Source: an uncultured Saprospiraceae bacterium
GTDB lineage: Bacteria > Bacteroidota > Bacteroidia > Chitinophagales > Saprospiraceae
Direction of reading: 5' to 3'
DNA: 12,092 nucleotides
Assembly: GCA_937921525.1 (NCBI GenBank)
Contig: CAKZUM010000475.1
Span: forward strand, 1 to 12,092
This document shows, piece after piece, positions 1 to 7,195 of the stretch. Every line of letters starts with the position of its first letter. Positions within the stretch are counted from its first letter, which is position 1. A program made the translations under genes and the position numbers. The notes beneath the pieces are model-generated. The model had not been told where the DNA came from. It made no database searches and worked only from the letters and a program-made list of their open reading frames with translations.

Positions 1-891
1 ACATATAGCGACCGATCTTTAGGGGCGTATTTTTTTTATGATCAAAAGAAGAAAAAGCTCAAGAAAATAGTAGAAGTAAGTCCTTGGTTAAAGGAAGAAG
101 ATATGGCTGCGATGAAGCCTATTAAATATACCGCTAGAGACGGCGTGACTATTCATGGATATTTGACTTTACCAAATAATATTAGCAAACTGCCATTGCC
201 CACTGTTGTTTTGCCGCATGGAGGCCCTTGGCATAGAGATGATTGGGGCTATCACCCAGAGGTGCAGTTATTAGCGAATAGAGGATATGCTGTATTACAG
301 GTGAATTTTAGAGGAAGTACGGGCTATGGTCGAAAATTTTGGGAAAGCAGTTTTGGAGAATGGGGACAAAGTATGCAGAATGATATTACGGATGGGGTAG
401 ATTGGTTAGTGATGGAAAGAGAATTAGCAGACCCTGTGAAATTGGCAATATATGGTGGAAGTTATGGTGGCTATGCTACATTAGCAGGTATTACTTTCAC
501 CCCTGATTTATATGCTTGCGCCATTGATTATGTAGGAGTCTCAAATTTATTCACATTCATGCAAACGATTCCTCCTTATTGGAAACCATATCTAGATATG
601 TTACAAGAAATGGTCGGGCATCCTGAAAAAGATAAAGAACGAATGACCGCTAATTCTCCTGCCTTACATACGGACAAAATCAAAGTCCCATTATTCGTTG
701 TACAAGGAGCAAACGATCCAAGAGTAAATATAGACGAAGCAGATCAGATTGTGAAATCTCTCAGAGCGAGAGGAATAGAAGTTCCCTACATGGTCAAATA
801 TGATGAAGGCCACGGCTTTCAAAATGAAGAAAATAAATTCGAATTCTATAAAGCGATGACAGGATTTCTATATCTACATCTACAATCTTAG
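1..891 (+). CDS. S9 family peptidase (prolyl oligopeptidase type), 3' part only
   Basis: The frame is open from the first base, so this is the C-terminal 296 residues of a longer protein whose start lies outside the window. An in-frame ATG at 103 is internal: the 34 codons before it read as ordinary S9 sequence (SPWLKEEDMAAMKPIKY). What remains is the alpha/beta-hydrolase catalytic domain. Counting from that ATG, the oxyanion-hole HGGP is at residues 39-42, RGSTGYGRKFW at 70-80, nucleophile Ser120 in GGSYGGY, Asp205 in ANDPRVN and His237 in EGHGF, so the triad is complete. Family knowledge: S9 enzymes hydrolyse peptides, often after proline or as acyl-aminoacyl or dipeptidyl peptidases, and carry an N-terminal beta-propeller, which would lie upstream here. 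Substrate and cell location cannot be told from this fragment. The gene ends at TAG, 40 nt before a strong hairpin. Confidence 0.93.
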   Translation, partial: TYSDRSLGAYFFYDQKKKKLKKIVEVSPWLKEEDMAAMKPIKYTARDGVTIHGYLTLPNNISKLPLPTVVLPHGGPWHRDDWGYHPEVQLLANRGYAVLQVNFRGSTGYGRKFWESSFGEWGQSMQNDITDGVDWLVMERELADPVKLAIYGGSYGGYATLAGITFTPDLYACAIDYVGVSNLFTFMQTIPPYWKPYLDMLQEMVGHPEKDKERMTANSPALHTDKIKVPLFVVQGANDPRVNIDEADQIVKSLRARGIEVPYMVKYDEGHGFQNEENKFEFYKAMTGFLYLHLQS

Positions 892-931
892 ATGTTTTTA
901 ATCATCTAGTGTAATACTTACATGATGTTGA

Positions 932-992
932 TTTTTACCACATAGGTACATAGTCCACATAGTTTTTGGGCTATGTATCTATGTGGTAAAAA
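932..992. terminator. Hairpin between convergent genes, possible bidirectional terminator or REP-like repeat
   Basis: Arms 932-953 and 971-992 pair over 22 positions with a single G-T wobble (946/978), around a 17-nt loop. The position between two converging genes suggests a bidirectional terminator. It is not a canonical one: the T run leads the hairpin and the A run closes it on both strands, so no free U tail follows. The hexamer acatag recurs at 940, 948 and 957 with complementary ctatgt at 971 and 979, so the hairpin is built from a short tandem unit and may instead be a dispersed REP-like element. Confidence 0.6.
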
Positions 993-998
993 TATAAT

Positions 999-2495
999 CT
1001 ATTGTAAGTTAATCAATTGACCTGCAATTTTCCGATCATTAGACAACCGAGGCACCTTATTCTGCCCACCCAACTTCCCCTGAGATTTCATATAATCTCG
1101 AAAAGTATCCTTTCGAACAGGCGTAATTTTCAAAGGCCTCAAAATATTACCTACAATCAAATCTTCATAGTAAATATTTTGCTGCACCATTTCTGTATCA
1201 ATAGCAGTAGCAAACTGCTCTAAGTCGCTTGGCGTTTCCTCAAATTCGATAAACCATTCATGGTAAGGCAAGCCACCTTCTAGAGGTGTAATATTAGGGG
1301 CGACTGTAAATTCTACGACCTTTATTCCTTGTTGATTAGCTGCGTTTAGTAGAGCAGATTCTACCTCTTTACCAATGACATGTTCTCCGAATGCAGATAT
1401 AAAATGCTTGATTCTTCCAGAGACAATAATGCGATATGGATCTTTGGAAATAAACTGAATAGTGTCTCCGATATTATATCCCCACAAACCAGCATTGTTA
1501 TTAATAATGATGGCATAGTTGACACCTAGTTCCACATCTTTTAAAGATAGACGTGTAGGCTGCTCATTGAAAATTTCTTCGGCAGGAACGAATTCATAAA
1601 AGATACCAGAAGCCACATTTAACAACAATCCTTTTTGAGTAGGGTCATCTTGAAACGCAAAAAATCCTTCAGAGGCAGGATAGGTTTCTATGGTATCTAT
1701 TCGCTTACCTACTAATGCTTCTAGACTGGCGCGGTAGGGTTCAAAATTGACGCCTCCATATACGAATACAGAAAAATTTGGAAAAATATCTTTAATATAT
1801 TGCTTCCCTGTTTTTTCTAATAAACGTTCATAATACATCTGCACCCATGGTGGAATTCCACTAATCAGGCGCATATCTTGATTATAGGTTTCTTCTACTA
1901 TTCGATCTAATTTTTCCTCCCATTCTTCTATACAGTTGGTGGTGTAGCTAGGTAGCTGATTCGTCCTTAACCAACTCGGTACTTCATGATTGACGATGCC
2001 TGATAATCTTCCAGTAGGAATTCCATTAGTATCTCCTAATTCTGGGCTACCCGATAAGAAAATCATTTTGCCGTCTAACCATTTTCCTTTCCCCGTCTGT
2101 GCATAATAATTAAACAAAGCATTCCTAGCAGTTCCAAAATGATTGGGCATACTCTCCTTTGTTAAGGGAATATATTTTACACCAGAGGTAGTACCTGAAG
2201 TTTTGGCAAAATACTTAGGTTTTCCTTTCCAAAGAACGTTCGATTGACCTGCTTTGATCTGATCTATGTAAGGGCGAAATCCTTCATAATCTCTTAAAGG
2301 AACTTGTTCTTTGAACGTTTGATAAGAGTTGATTTTTTCGAATTGGTGATCTTTTCCAAATTGCGTTTGCAGCCCCCCTTTGATTAATGTTTTCAATACT
2401 TGTTCTTGTGCAACTACTGCATTAGCAGACCAACGCTTAATTCCTTTTGCAATGTGTTTGGCAACTGGTCTGATGATGGTTGACTTAAATCCCAT
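999..2495 (-). CDS. GH3 family acyl-acid adenylating enzyme
   Basis: This 498-aa protein has the length and motifs of the GH3 family (PF03321) in the ANL adenylate-forming superfamily. Plant members adenylate jasmonate, auxin or benzoates and transfer the acyl group to amino acids. Visible motifs are the phosphate-binding loop KTSGTTSGVKYIP (98-110), YPASEGFF (272-279), GLWGYNIGDTIQF (336-348), the hinge SGRIKHFISAFGEHV (359-373) and a C-terminal GGQNKVPRLSND (476-487) that carries the conserved lysine region. No signal peptide is seen, so it should be cytoplasmic. Bacterial members are common in Bacteroidota, but their substrates are largely unknown, so acyl acid and acceptor are left open. 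The gene starts 26 nt after the stop of the upstream surface-protein gene, which suggests co-transcription. The ATG at 2495 is preceded by A/T-rich sequence without a Shine-Dalgarno, usual for this phylum. Confidence 0.9.
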   Translation of the reverse strand: MGFKSTIIRPVAKHIAKGIKRWSANAVVAQEQVLKTLIKGGLQTQFGKDHQFEKINSYQTFKEQVPLRDYEGFRPYIDQIKAGQSNVLWKGKPKYFAKTSGTTSGVKYIPLTKESMPNHFGTARNALFNYYAQTGKGKWLDGKMIFLSGSPELGDTNGIPTGRLSGIVNHEVPSWLRTNQLPSYTTNCIEEWEEKLDRIVEETYNQDMRLISGIPPWVQMYYERLLEKTGKQYIKDIFPNFSVFVYGGVNFEPYRASLEALVGKRIDTIETYPASEGFFAFQDDPTQKGLLLNVASGIFYEFVPAEEIFNEQPTRLSLKDVELGVNYAIIINNNAGLWGYNIGDTIQFISKDPYRIIVSGRIKHFISAFGEHVIGKEVESALLNAANQQGIKVVEFTVAPNITPLEGGLPYHEWFIEFEETPSDLEQFATAIDTEMVQQNIYYEDLIVGNILRPLKITPVRKDTFRDYMKSQGKLGGQNKVPRLSNDRKIAGQLINLQ

Positions 2496-2521
2496 GTTCT
2501 TTTGTAAAGAAAAATTATTGT

Positions 2522-5500
2522 CTAAAAATCCATCCCCATAGACAAATATAAAATTGGATCTTGCACCACTCTAGTCTCTATACCCCAAGCATAATCCAAT
2601 CGTAGGAAATACCCAAAAAGCATTGCTCTAACCCCTGCGCCATATCCTGCCACAATAGGATCTCTAAAGAAATTTACTTTAACACTTACAGGATTATTAG
2701 GATTCTCAATTGTAACAGTATTAATAGGATTGTCTCTTTCAAAAGGAGAGATACCTTGCCATGCCGTTCCAACATCAAAAAAGCCAACCACTTGGAAGTT
2801 TCTTAAAAAAGCAGATCTAGGAGTCGTTCTACTAAAGTATCGAAAGATGGGGACTCTTACTTCTGCATTAAATAATGCGTAAGAATTACCATTTCTAATA
2901 TTTTGTTTAAATCCTCTCATATTATAAGCAAGTCCTTGGAAAACAAACTCCTCTCCAGTAGGTTCAGGATTTGGGATACCATCATCAAAACTTGGCAATA
3001 ACCAATTATCCACTCCCCCTAAGTAATACAATATTTTTTCAGCACCAAAGGAAGTAGAACCTGCTAGACGTAATGCCACAACGCTATGCTTTGCTATTCG
3101 CTGATAATGACGCGCATCCAAGCCTACAATTCCCATCATTCCTTTTCTCGCACTCGCATTAAATCCATTGAATGCATCTAAATCAAATCGCTTGATGGCT
3201 TCGCCAAAAATTTTATACCGAGTTCCATTTTTAATATTAATAGCAACATCTAAAGTGTTGTCAAAAACATATTCTAATCTAACTCCTGCTTGTTGCCGAG
3301 TTGTGGTTGGTACACCTAATGCTTGGGCATCTGTAGATAGTTGAATTAATTTATCACTTCTAACATTAATAGTTCCTTTTATACTTCTAAAAATATCTAA
3401 TGGATAACTTACCTGTGCCTGACCTAATAAAACAACTTCTCTCGTTTTCTCTGGTGGAAATAAGTTGCTACTAGGAGTAAACCTTCGAGTCCTCCTATAG
3501 GCTGTGTATGTTTTATCTAGTCGTTTTTTCTTGTCTTTAAAAGTCAGAAAATATTCGTCTCCATTAAAAGTGGTAGGGAATCGAGCACCCATTTCAAATT
3601 CATAATCTTCAAATAAATCTTTAAAACTGGTTTTTAATAAAATACCAGGAACAGGTGTTTGAAAACCATCTGGATTAGCTGCTGGACTTTCCAGACCTTC
3701 GTACAATCGACTATTATCTAAGTTCATGGTTACATAGTCTGTACGGAATTTGATCTTATAAGGAACTATTCTAGAAGACCTAAACCGATGTATGGGCTTT
3801 TGATTACTCGTTGCATCAGCAGTAGTTGTACTAGCAGTTGAGGTAGTAGCTGTCGAAGGCTTATCAGAGCGATTCGTTCCTCGTTGAGGTTCATTAGTAC
3901 TTCCGACTCTTGGTTCTACTTCGTCAAATTCAGTTTGGAATAAATAAGGGTCTTCTGCTGTTGCAGGAACGGTATCGAGTACTATTTCTTTAATTGACTC
4001 ATTTACTGTTTCTGTTTCAGAAGACTCAAATTCCGTCTCAAATAAATAGCCTCCTTCTGATGCTTCCTGCTTCGGCTGATCTTCTGTTACAGGAGTTTGA
4101 TTTTGGGCAGGGGCTTCAACTTGATTAATTTCAATTAGAATATCTGTCTCTGGATTAGTTGCTTCAATTTCTTTCTTTGATGTACTCGAAAGTTGGTTTG
4201 ACAATTCTTTATTTCTATAACCAGTTAATGTTGGTGTAGTTTGTATACTTGGATCAACCGTTTGTACCTGTACTTGGTAAGTAGCATCCTGATAAAATAC
4301 TTCTACTAGCTTATCAGATTTTCTAGCTTTATGTTGACTTAGTATATTTCTGTTTTTATTAGAGGCAAAATGGTTGATCGCTCTTTTTTTAATAACAGGC
4401 CGGATGAAGGTCGTGTCTATTTGAGCAATCACAGCGGTATCCAGACTAGTTATTGCGGAGTCTATATGTACGATCAACTCTTCTCCTCCATCCTTCAAGA
4501 CGACTACTTGTTCTAGGTAGGCCGTGTAATCTTCTAAATATCCATACTGTCTATTGTAAATGCCTGATTCATCTGAGAGAAAAGAAAAGTGAGTCGTATC
4601 TATCGCCATCGGCTGGCGTTCATTGGCAAATGGAGTATTTGTAACACGAACCAATTCTCTTGATTTATTCTCTAGATCATAGTAAAAAATATCGAAGGTA
4701 TTGATGGGTAGTATGGTATCTAGTTTGGCATTAGCGATTGTAGAATCTTGTCTATTAGATGCGAATAAAATTCCTTTTTGATTTCCTACTTCTACATAGA
4801 CGGCATCTAGATCATCATAAAAATCGTTTGTTATTTTTTGGGTAGCTCTGACATTAGACCGATAATATAATAACTCTGAATACCCACTCATAGCACCTGT
4901 CAAAACCATATCCACATTGTTGACATAGTCCATACTATAGACTCGTTGAATCTTGGTGTCTAATTCTTCGGTCAGCGTTTCTTTAGTATTTAGATCATAT
5001 TTGGATAAATAGATCACATCTCGTTGCTCATAAATATAGGCTAACTCGAAGCCGCTAGGGTTCCAAGATATAAAGGGATAGCTATAATCCGTTGCCTGAA
5101 ATTGATTCCTAAAGCCCCCCTTTTTTACAAGCGTTCTTTCATTCGATCGAAGATCTTGGATATAAATCGAATACTTTCCAATTTCATTAATGGCATAGGC
5201 AATATATTGTCCATTAGGACTTATTTGCAATTGTGTTAAAGGAGCATTATGTTTATTCTTTATAGGCACTACTTTGTTTGCATCCAAAGCTTGCATAGAC
5301 TGCGTTTCTTGCTTGTATCGTTTTAGATAGTAGTCCTGCCAATTTTGTATCGTGTTTTCATAAGAAGTACCCAAAACATATAAAAAACCACTCTCTATAC
5401 TTCTATTAATTCTGGTAAGATATAGTAGATTGGAAACGGTCGATTGACCATAGTTTTGACTAATATAATGCCATACGGCATGCCCCACTAATTCTGGATA

Positions 5501-6130
5501 ATCCTCTACTAACTCCTCAAATTTTTCATACTTTTCATTTAATAAAATATCTCGTAGTTGATTATCTTTTTCTGTACTCCATGCTTCTCCAATAAAAGAA
5601 ACTAAACCTTGCTTAAACCAATTTGGTAAATTTAGTAAAACAGCATTCTGAACAATCTCCTGAAGATTAGAACCAAAGAGCATTGCATTCAAATACACAG
5701 AAGCGATTCCTTCTCTTATATCTCTGCGTAGGTGATTGTGATTTCCATCAAAATGGATGAATATCTTGTTGCCGACAATTTTAGTCTGTCCAGTTGTGTT
5801 TTCAAAAGCATCTTCACTACCGATATTACTTTGTTTTAAATCTGTTATGTCTGCATAAATAATAATTTCAATCTTCGTATTGAGGCGATGCTCTAAAATG
5901 TTTTGAACCTCACTAAAATCATACTCAGCTAATTGTACTGCTGCTTGTCCAATATATCTTCCCTGTCCATACCAATAGGTAATGAAATTAGGGCTTTCAT
6001 ACATCATCCACTCATCATAATCTTGGTGGAATTGAACTCGATTTTTACCAAATAAAACTTCTGGATTTTGTTGTGCAGCTAAATGGGAAACAGATAATAG
6101 AAAACAAACTATAAGGGTAGTATATCGCAT
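2522..6130 (-). CDS. Outer-membrane surface protein: peptidase-MA-like domain, TolB-like propeller, Omp85-type barrel
   Basis: The protein is 1202 aa from the ATG at 6130. The frame extends to a TTG at 6169, but the ATG begins a good signal peptide (MRYTTLIVCFLLSVSHLAAQ) and the extra 13 residues would spoil it. Residues about 20-280 resemble gluzincin peptidase-MA domains (LPNWFKQGL, 168-176), but the HExxH site reads REGIA (139-143) and the downstream glutamate is Gln174, so it is probably inactive. Residues about 295-540 form TolB-like propeller blades (ISPNGQYIAYAI, SWNPSGFELAYIY, FSFLSDESGIY). A low-complexity acidic, then Ser/Thr-rich linker follows (about 570-785). From about 790 to the end lies a BamA/Omp85-like barrel with YYLGG, NMRGFKQNIRNGNSYALFNA and a C-terminal Phe (MGMDF), the usual barrel-assembly signal. 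Known: such TolB-barrel fusions occur in Bacteroidota with no settled function. Inferred: outer-membrane anchored, with the N-terminal domains in the periplasm. Confidence 0.85.
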   Translation of the reverse strand: MRYTTLIVCFLLSVSHLAAQQNPEVLFGKNRVQFHQDYDEWMMYESPNFITYWYGQGRYIGQAAVQLAEYDFSEVQNILEHRLNTKIEIIIYADITDLKQSNIGSEDAFENTTGQTKIVGNKIFIHFDGNHNHLRRDIREGIASVYLNAMLFGSNLQEIVQNAVLLNLPNWFKQGLVSFIGEAWSTEKDNQLRDILLNEKYEKFEELVEDYPELVGHAVWHYISQNYGQSTVSNLLYLTRINRSIESGFLYVLGTSYENTIQNWQDYYLKRYKQETQSMQALDANKVVPIKNKHNAPLTQLQISPNGQYIAYAINEIGKYSIYIQDLRSNERTLVKKGGFRNQFQATDYSYPFISWNPSGFELAYIYEQRDVIYLSKYDLNTKETLTEELDTKIQRVYSMDYVNNVDMVLTGAMSGYSELLYYRSNVRATQKITNDFYDDLDAVYVEVGNQKGILFASNRQDSTIANAKLDTILPINTFDIFYYDLENKSRELVRVTNTPFANERQPMAIDTTHFSFLSDESGIYNRQYGYLEDYTAYLEQVVVLKDGGEELIVHIDSAITSLDTAVIAQIDTTFIRPVIKKRAINHFASNKNRNILSQHKARKSDKLVEVFYQDATYQVQVQTVDPSIQTTPTLTGYRNKELSNQLSSTSKKEIEATNPETDILIEINQVEAPAQNQTPVTEDQPKQEASEGGYLFETEFESSETETVNESIKEIVLDTVPATAEDPYLFQTEFDEVEPRVGSTNEPQRGTNRSDKPSTATTSTASTTTADATSNQKPIHRFRSSRIVPYKIKFRTDYVTMNLDNSRLYEGLESPAANPDGFQTPVPGILLKTSFKDLFEDYEFEMGARFPTTFNGDEYFLTFKDKKKRLDKTYTAYRRTRRFTPSSNLFPPEKTREVVLLGQAQVSYPLDIFRSIKGTINVRSDKLIQLSTDAQALGVPTTTRQQAGVRLEYVFDNTLDVAINIKNGTRYKIFGEAIKRFDLDAFNGFNASARKGMMGIVGLDARHYQRIAKHSVVALRLAGSTSFGAEKILYYLGGVDNWLLPSFDDGIPNPEPTGEEFVFQGLAYNMRGFKQNIRNGNSYALFNAEVRVPIFRYFSRTTPRSAFLRNFQVVGFFDVGTAWQGISPFERDNPINTVTIENPNNPVSVKVNFFRDPIVAGYGAGVRAMLFGYFLRLDYAWGIETRVVQDPILYLSMGMDF
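3923..4048 (-). repeat. Duplicated YLFxTEF motif inside the linker of the surface protein
   Basis: The motif YLFETEFE is encoded at 4025-4048 and YLFQTEFD at 3923-3946. They are residues 695-702 and 729-736 of the 1202-aa protein, 34 residues apart. Each copy is preceded by a small or acidic residue and followed by acidic sequence, within an otherwise disordered, Glu/Thr-rich linker. Conserved aromatic-acidic islands in such a linker look like short linear binding motifs; the partner is unknown. Confidence 0.6.
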
Positions 6131-6294
6131 AAGGAGAATTTCTTGCTGTTGAAAATACCTATTTAACAACGCGTGCTTCCCTAAAGATCAAGTATTTTTT
6201 TAATAAAAACAAATAACTTCAGGGTCAATAGCAGCGATCATTTAATGTAAGTAGTAGTATTGTCTTGTTTTAGAAAAGACCTAGCGTCAAAGTA

Positions 6295-6324
6295 TTGATA
6301 TTGGCTTTCCAAAACGTATTTTTG
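6295..6324 (+). promoter_or_regulatory. Candidate Bacteroidota-type promoter for the MBL-fold hydrolase gene
   Basis: TTG at 6295-6297 and TATTTTTG at 6317-6324 match the phylum's -33 TTG and -7 TAnnTTTG elements with a 19-nt spacer. Transcription would begin near 6331, giving a leader of about 54 nt before the ATG at 6385. The match is to a short consensus in AT-rich DNA, so chance occurrence is possible. Confidence 0.4.
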
Positions 6325-6340
6325 TAGATAAAAATAATTT

Positions 6341-6370
6341 ATTCTTTGAACACTAGATTTTTCAAAGAAT
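6341..6370. promoter_or_regulatory. Perfect 10-bp inverted repeat in the leader of the MBL-fold gene
   Basis: ATTCTTTGAA (6341-6350) and TTCAAAGAAT (6361-6370) are exact reverse complements separated by 10 nt. The repeat ends 14 nt before the start codon at 6385 and lies just downstream of the candidate promoter. It could be an operator for a dimeric repressor or a weak leader hairpin near the ribosome entry site. It has no T tail, so it is not a terminator. Confidence 0.4.
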
Positions 6371-6384
6371 CAAACAATTAACAC

Positions 6385-7020
6385 ATGGCAAAGGTTGTGA
6401 CTTTTACATTTAATGCATTTCAAGAAAATATGTATCTCGTATATGATGAGACGAAGGAATGCATCATTTTTGATCCGGGCTGCTCTAATGCTCAAGAAGA
6501 GGCGGAATTAGTTAGTTATATCGAGTCTAACGAATTGAAACCTGTTCGATTGATTAATACGCACTGTCATCTTGACCATGTTTTTGGGAATAAATTTATC
6601 TCAGAAAAATATAAGCTTCCATTAGAAAGCCATAAAGATGAAGCACCTGTTTTGGCTTGGTCTGAAAAAGCTGCTGTACAATATGGCTTATCTATGCAGC
6701 CATCGCCACCTATCACCAAGTTCATAGAAGAGGGCGACATTATTGAATTTGGTAATACAAAACTGAAAAGTCTATTCACACCAGGTCACTCACCAGCTAG
6801 TTTGTCGTTCTATTGTGAGGAAGATAAATTTATTATTGCTGGAGATGTATTGTTTCATAGCAGTATAGGTAGGACGGATTTGCCAGGAGGCAATTTCGAT
6901 ACACTGATTAATAGTATTAAGACTCAATTTTTTCCATTAGGGGATGATGTGGTGGTTTATCCTGGACATATGCAGTCGACCACTATTGGCTTTGAGCGGG
7001 CGAATAACCCGTTTCTTTAA
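6385..7020 (+). CDS. Metallo-beta-lactamase-fold hydrolase, glyoxalase II-like
   Basis: This is a compact 211-aa MBL-fold enzyme with the full set of metal ligands: THCHLDH supplies His60, His62, Asp64 and His65; the others are His135 (TPGHSPAS), Asp154 (IAGDVLF) and His195 (YPGHM). The stretch GRTDLPGGN (162-170) is characteristic of the short glyoxalase-II-like (YcbL-type) group, which lacks the long C-terminal helical domain of true glyoxalase II. These proteins hydrolyse thioesters such as S-lactoylglutathione in some cases, but Bacteroidota often lack glutathione, so the natural substrate is open. No signal peptide is seen, so it is cytoplasmic. It is divergent from the surface-protein gene and convergent with the P450 gene, so it is likely monocistronic. 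The start ATG follows A-rich sequence (aacaattaacac) without a Shine-Dalgarno. Confidence 0.92.
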   Translation: MAKVVTFTFNAFQENMYLVYDETKECIIFDPGCSNAQEEAELVSYIESNELKPVRLINTHCHLDHVFGNKFISEKYKLPLESHKDEAPVLAWSEKAAVQYGLSMQPSPPITKFIEEGDIIEFGNTKLKSLFTPGHSPASLSFYCEEDKFIIAGDVLFHSSIGRTDLPGGNFDTLINSIKTQFFPLGDDVVVYPGHMQSTTIGFERANNPFL

Positions 7021-7086
7021 ACTAAAATAATCGGGTCAATTCTAGGCTATCAGCTCTTTGATTATCAAAATATTATAGCTCAGGGA

Positions 7087-7165
7087 TGATGGCAGAAATT
7101 TTCAAAATGGCTGTCATCTTTCTCTGAAACCCAGATGACAGCCACTTTACAAGTTTCTGCCATCA
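7087..7165. terminator. Long imperfect hairpin between convergent genes, likely bidirectional terminator
   Basis: Arms 7087-7119 and 7133-7165 are 33 nt each and pair at all but about four positions, around a 13-nt loop. The inner part, ggctgtcatct with agatgacagcc, and the outer part, gatggcagaaa with tttctgccatc, are perfect. It lies midway between the stop of the MBL gene (7020) and the stop of the P450 gene (7196), so it can serve both transcripts. There is no clear U tail on either strand. The length and symmetry would also fit a small palindromic repeat element. Confidence 0.55.
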
Positions 7166-7195
7166 AGAATCCGTCTCTTAACTTGACAGCAATAC

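Noticed and set aside
1017..1223. 68-codon plus-strand frame
   Set aside because: Antisense to the 3' end of the GH3 gene; no coding character.
4453..4644. 63-codon plus-strand frame
   Set aside because: Antisense to the surface-protein gene and without recognisable features.
6567..6779. 70-codon minus-strand frame
   Set aside because: Antisense to the MBL-fold gene across its metal-binding motif.
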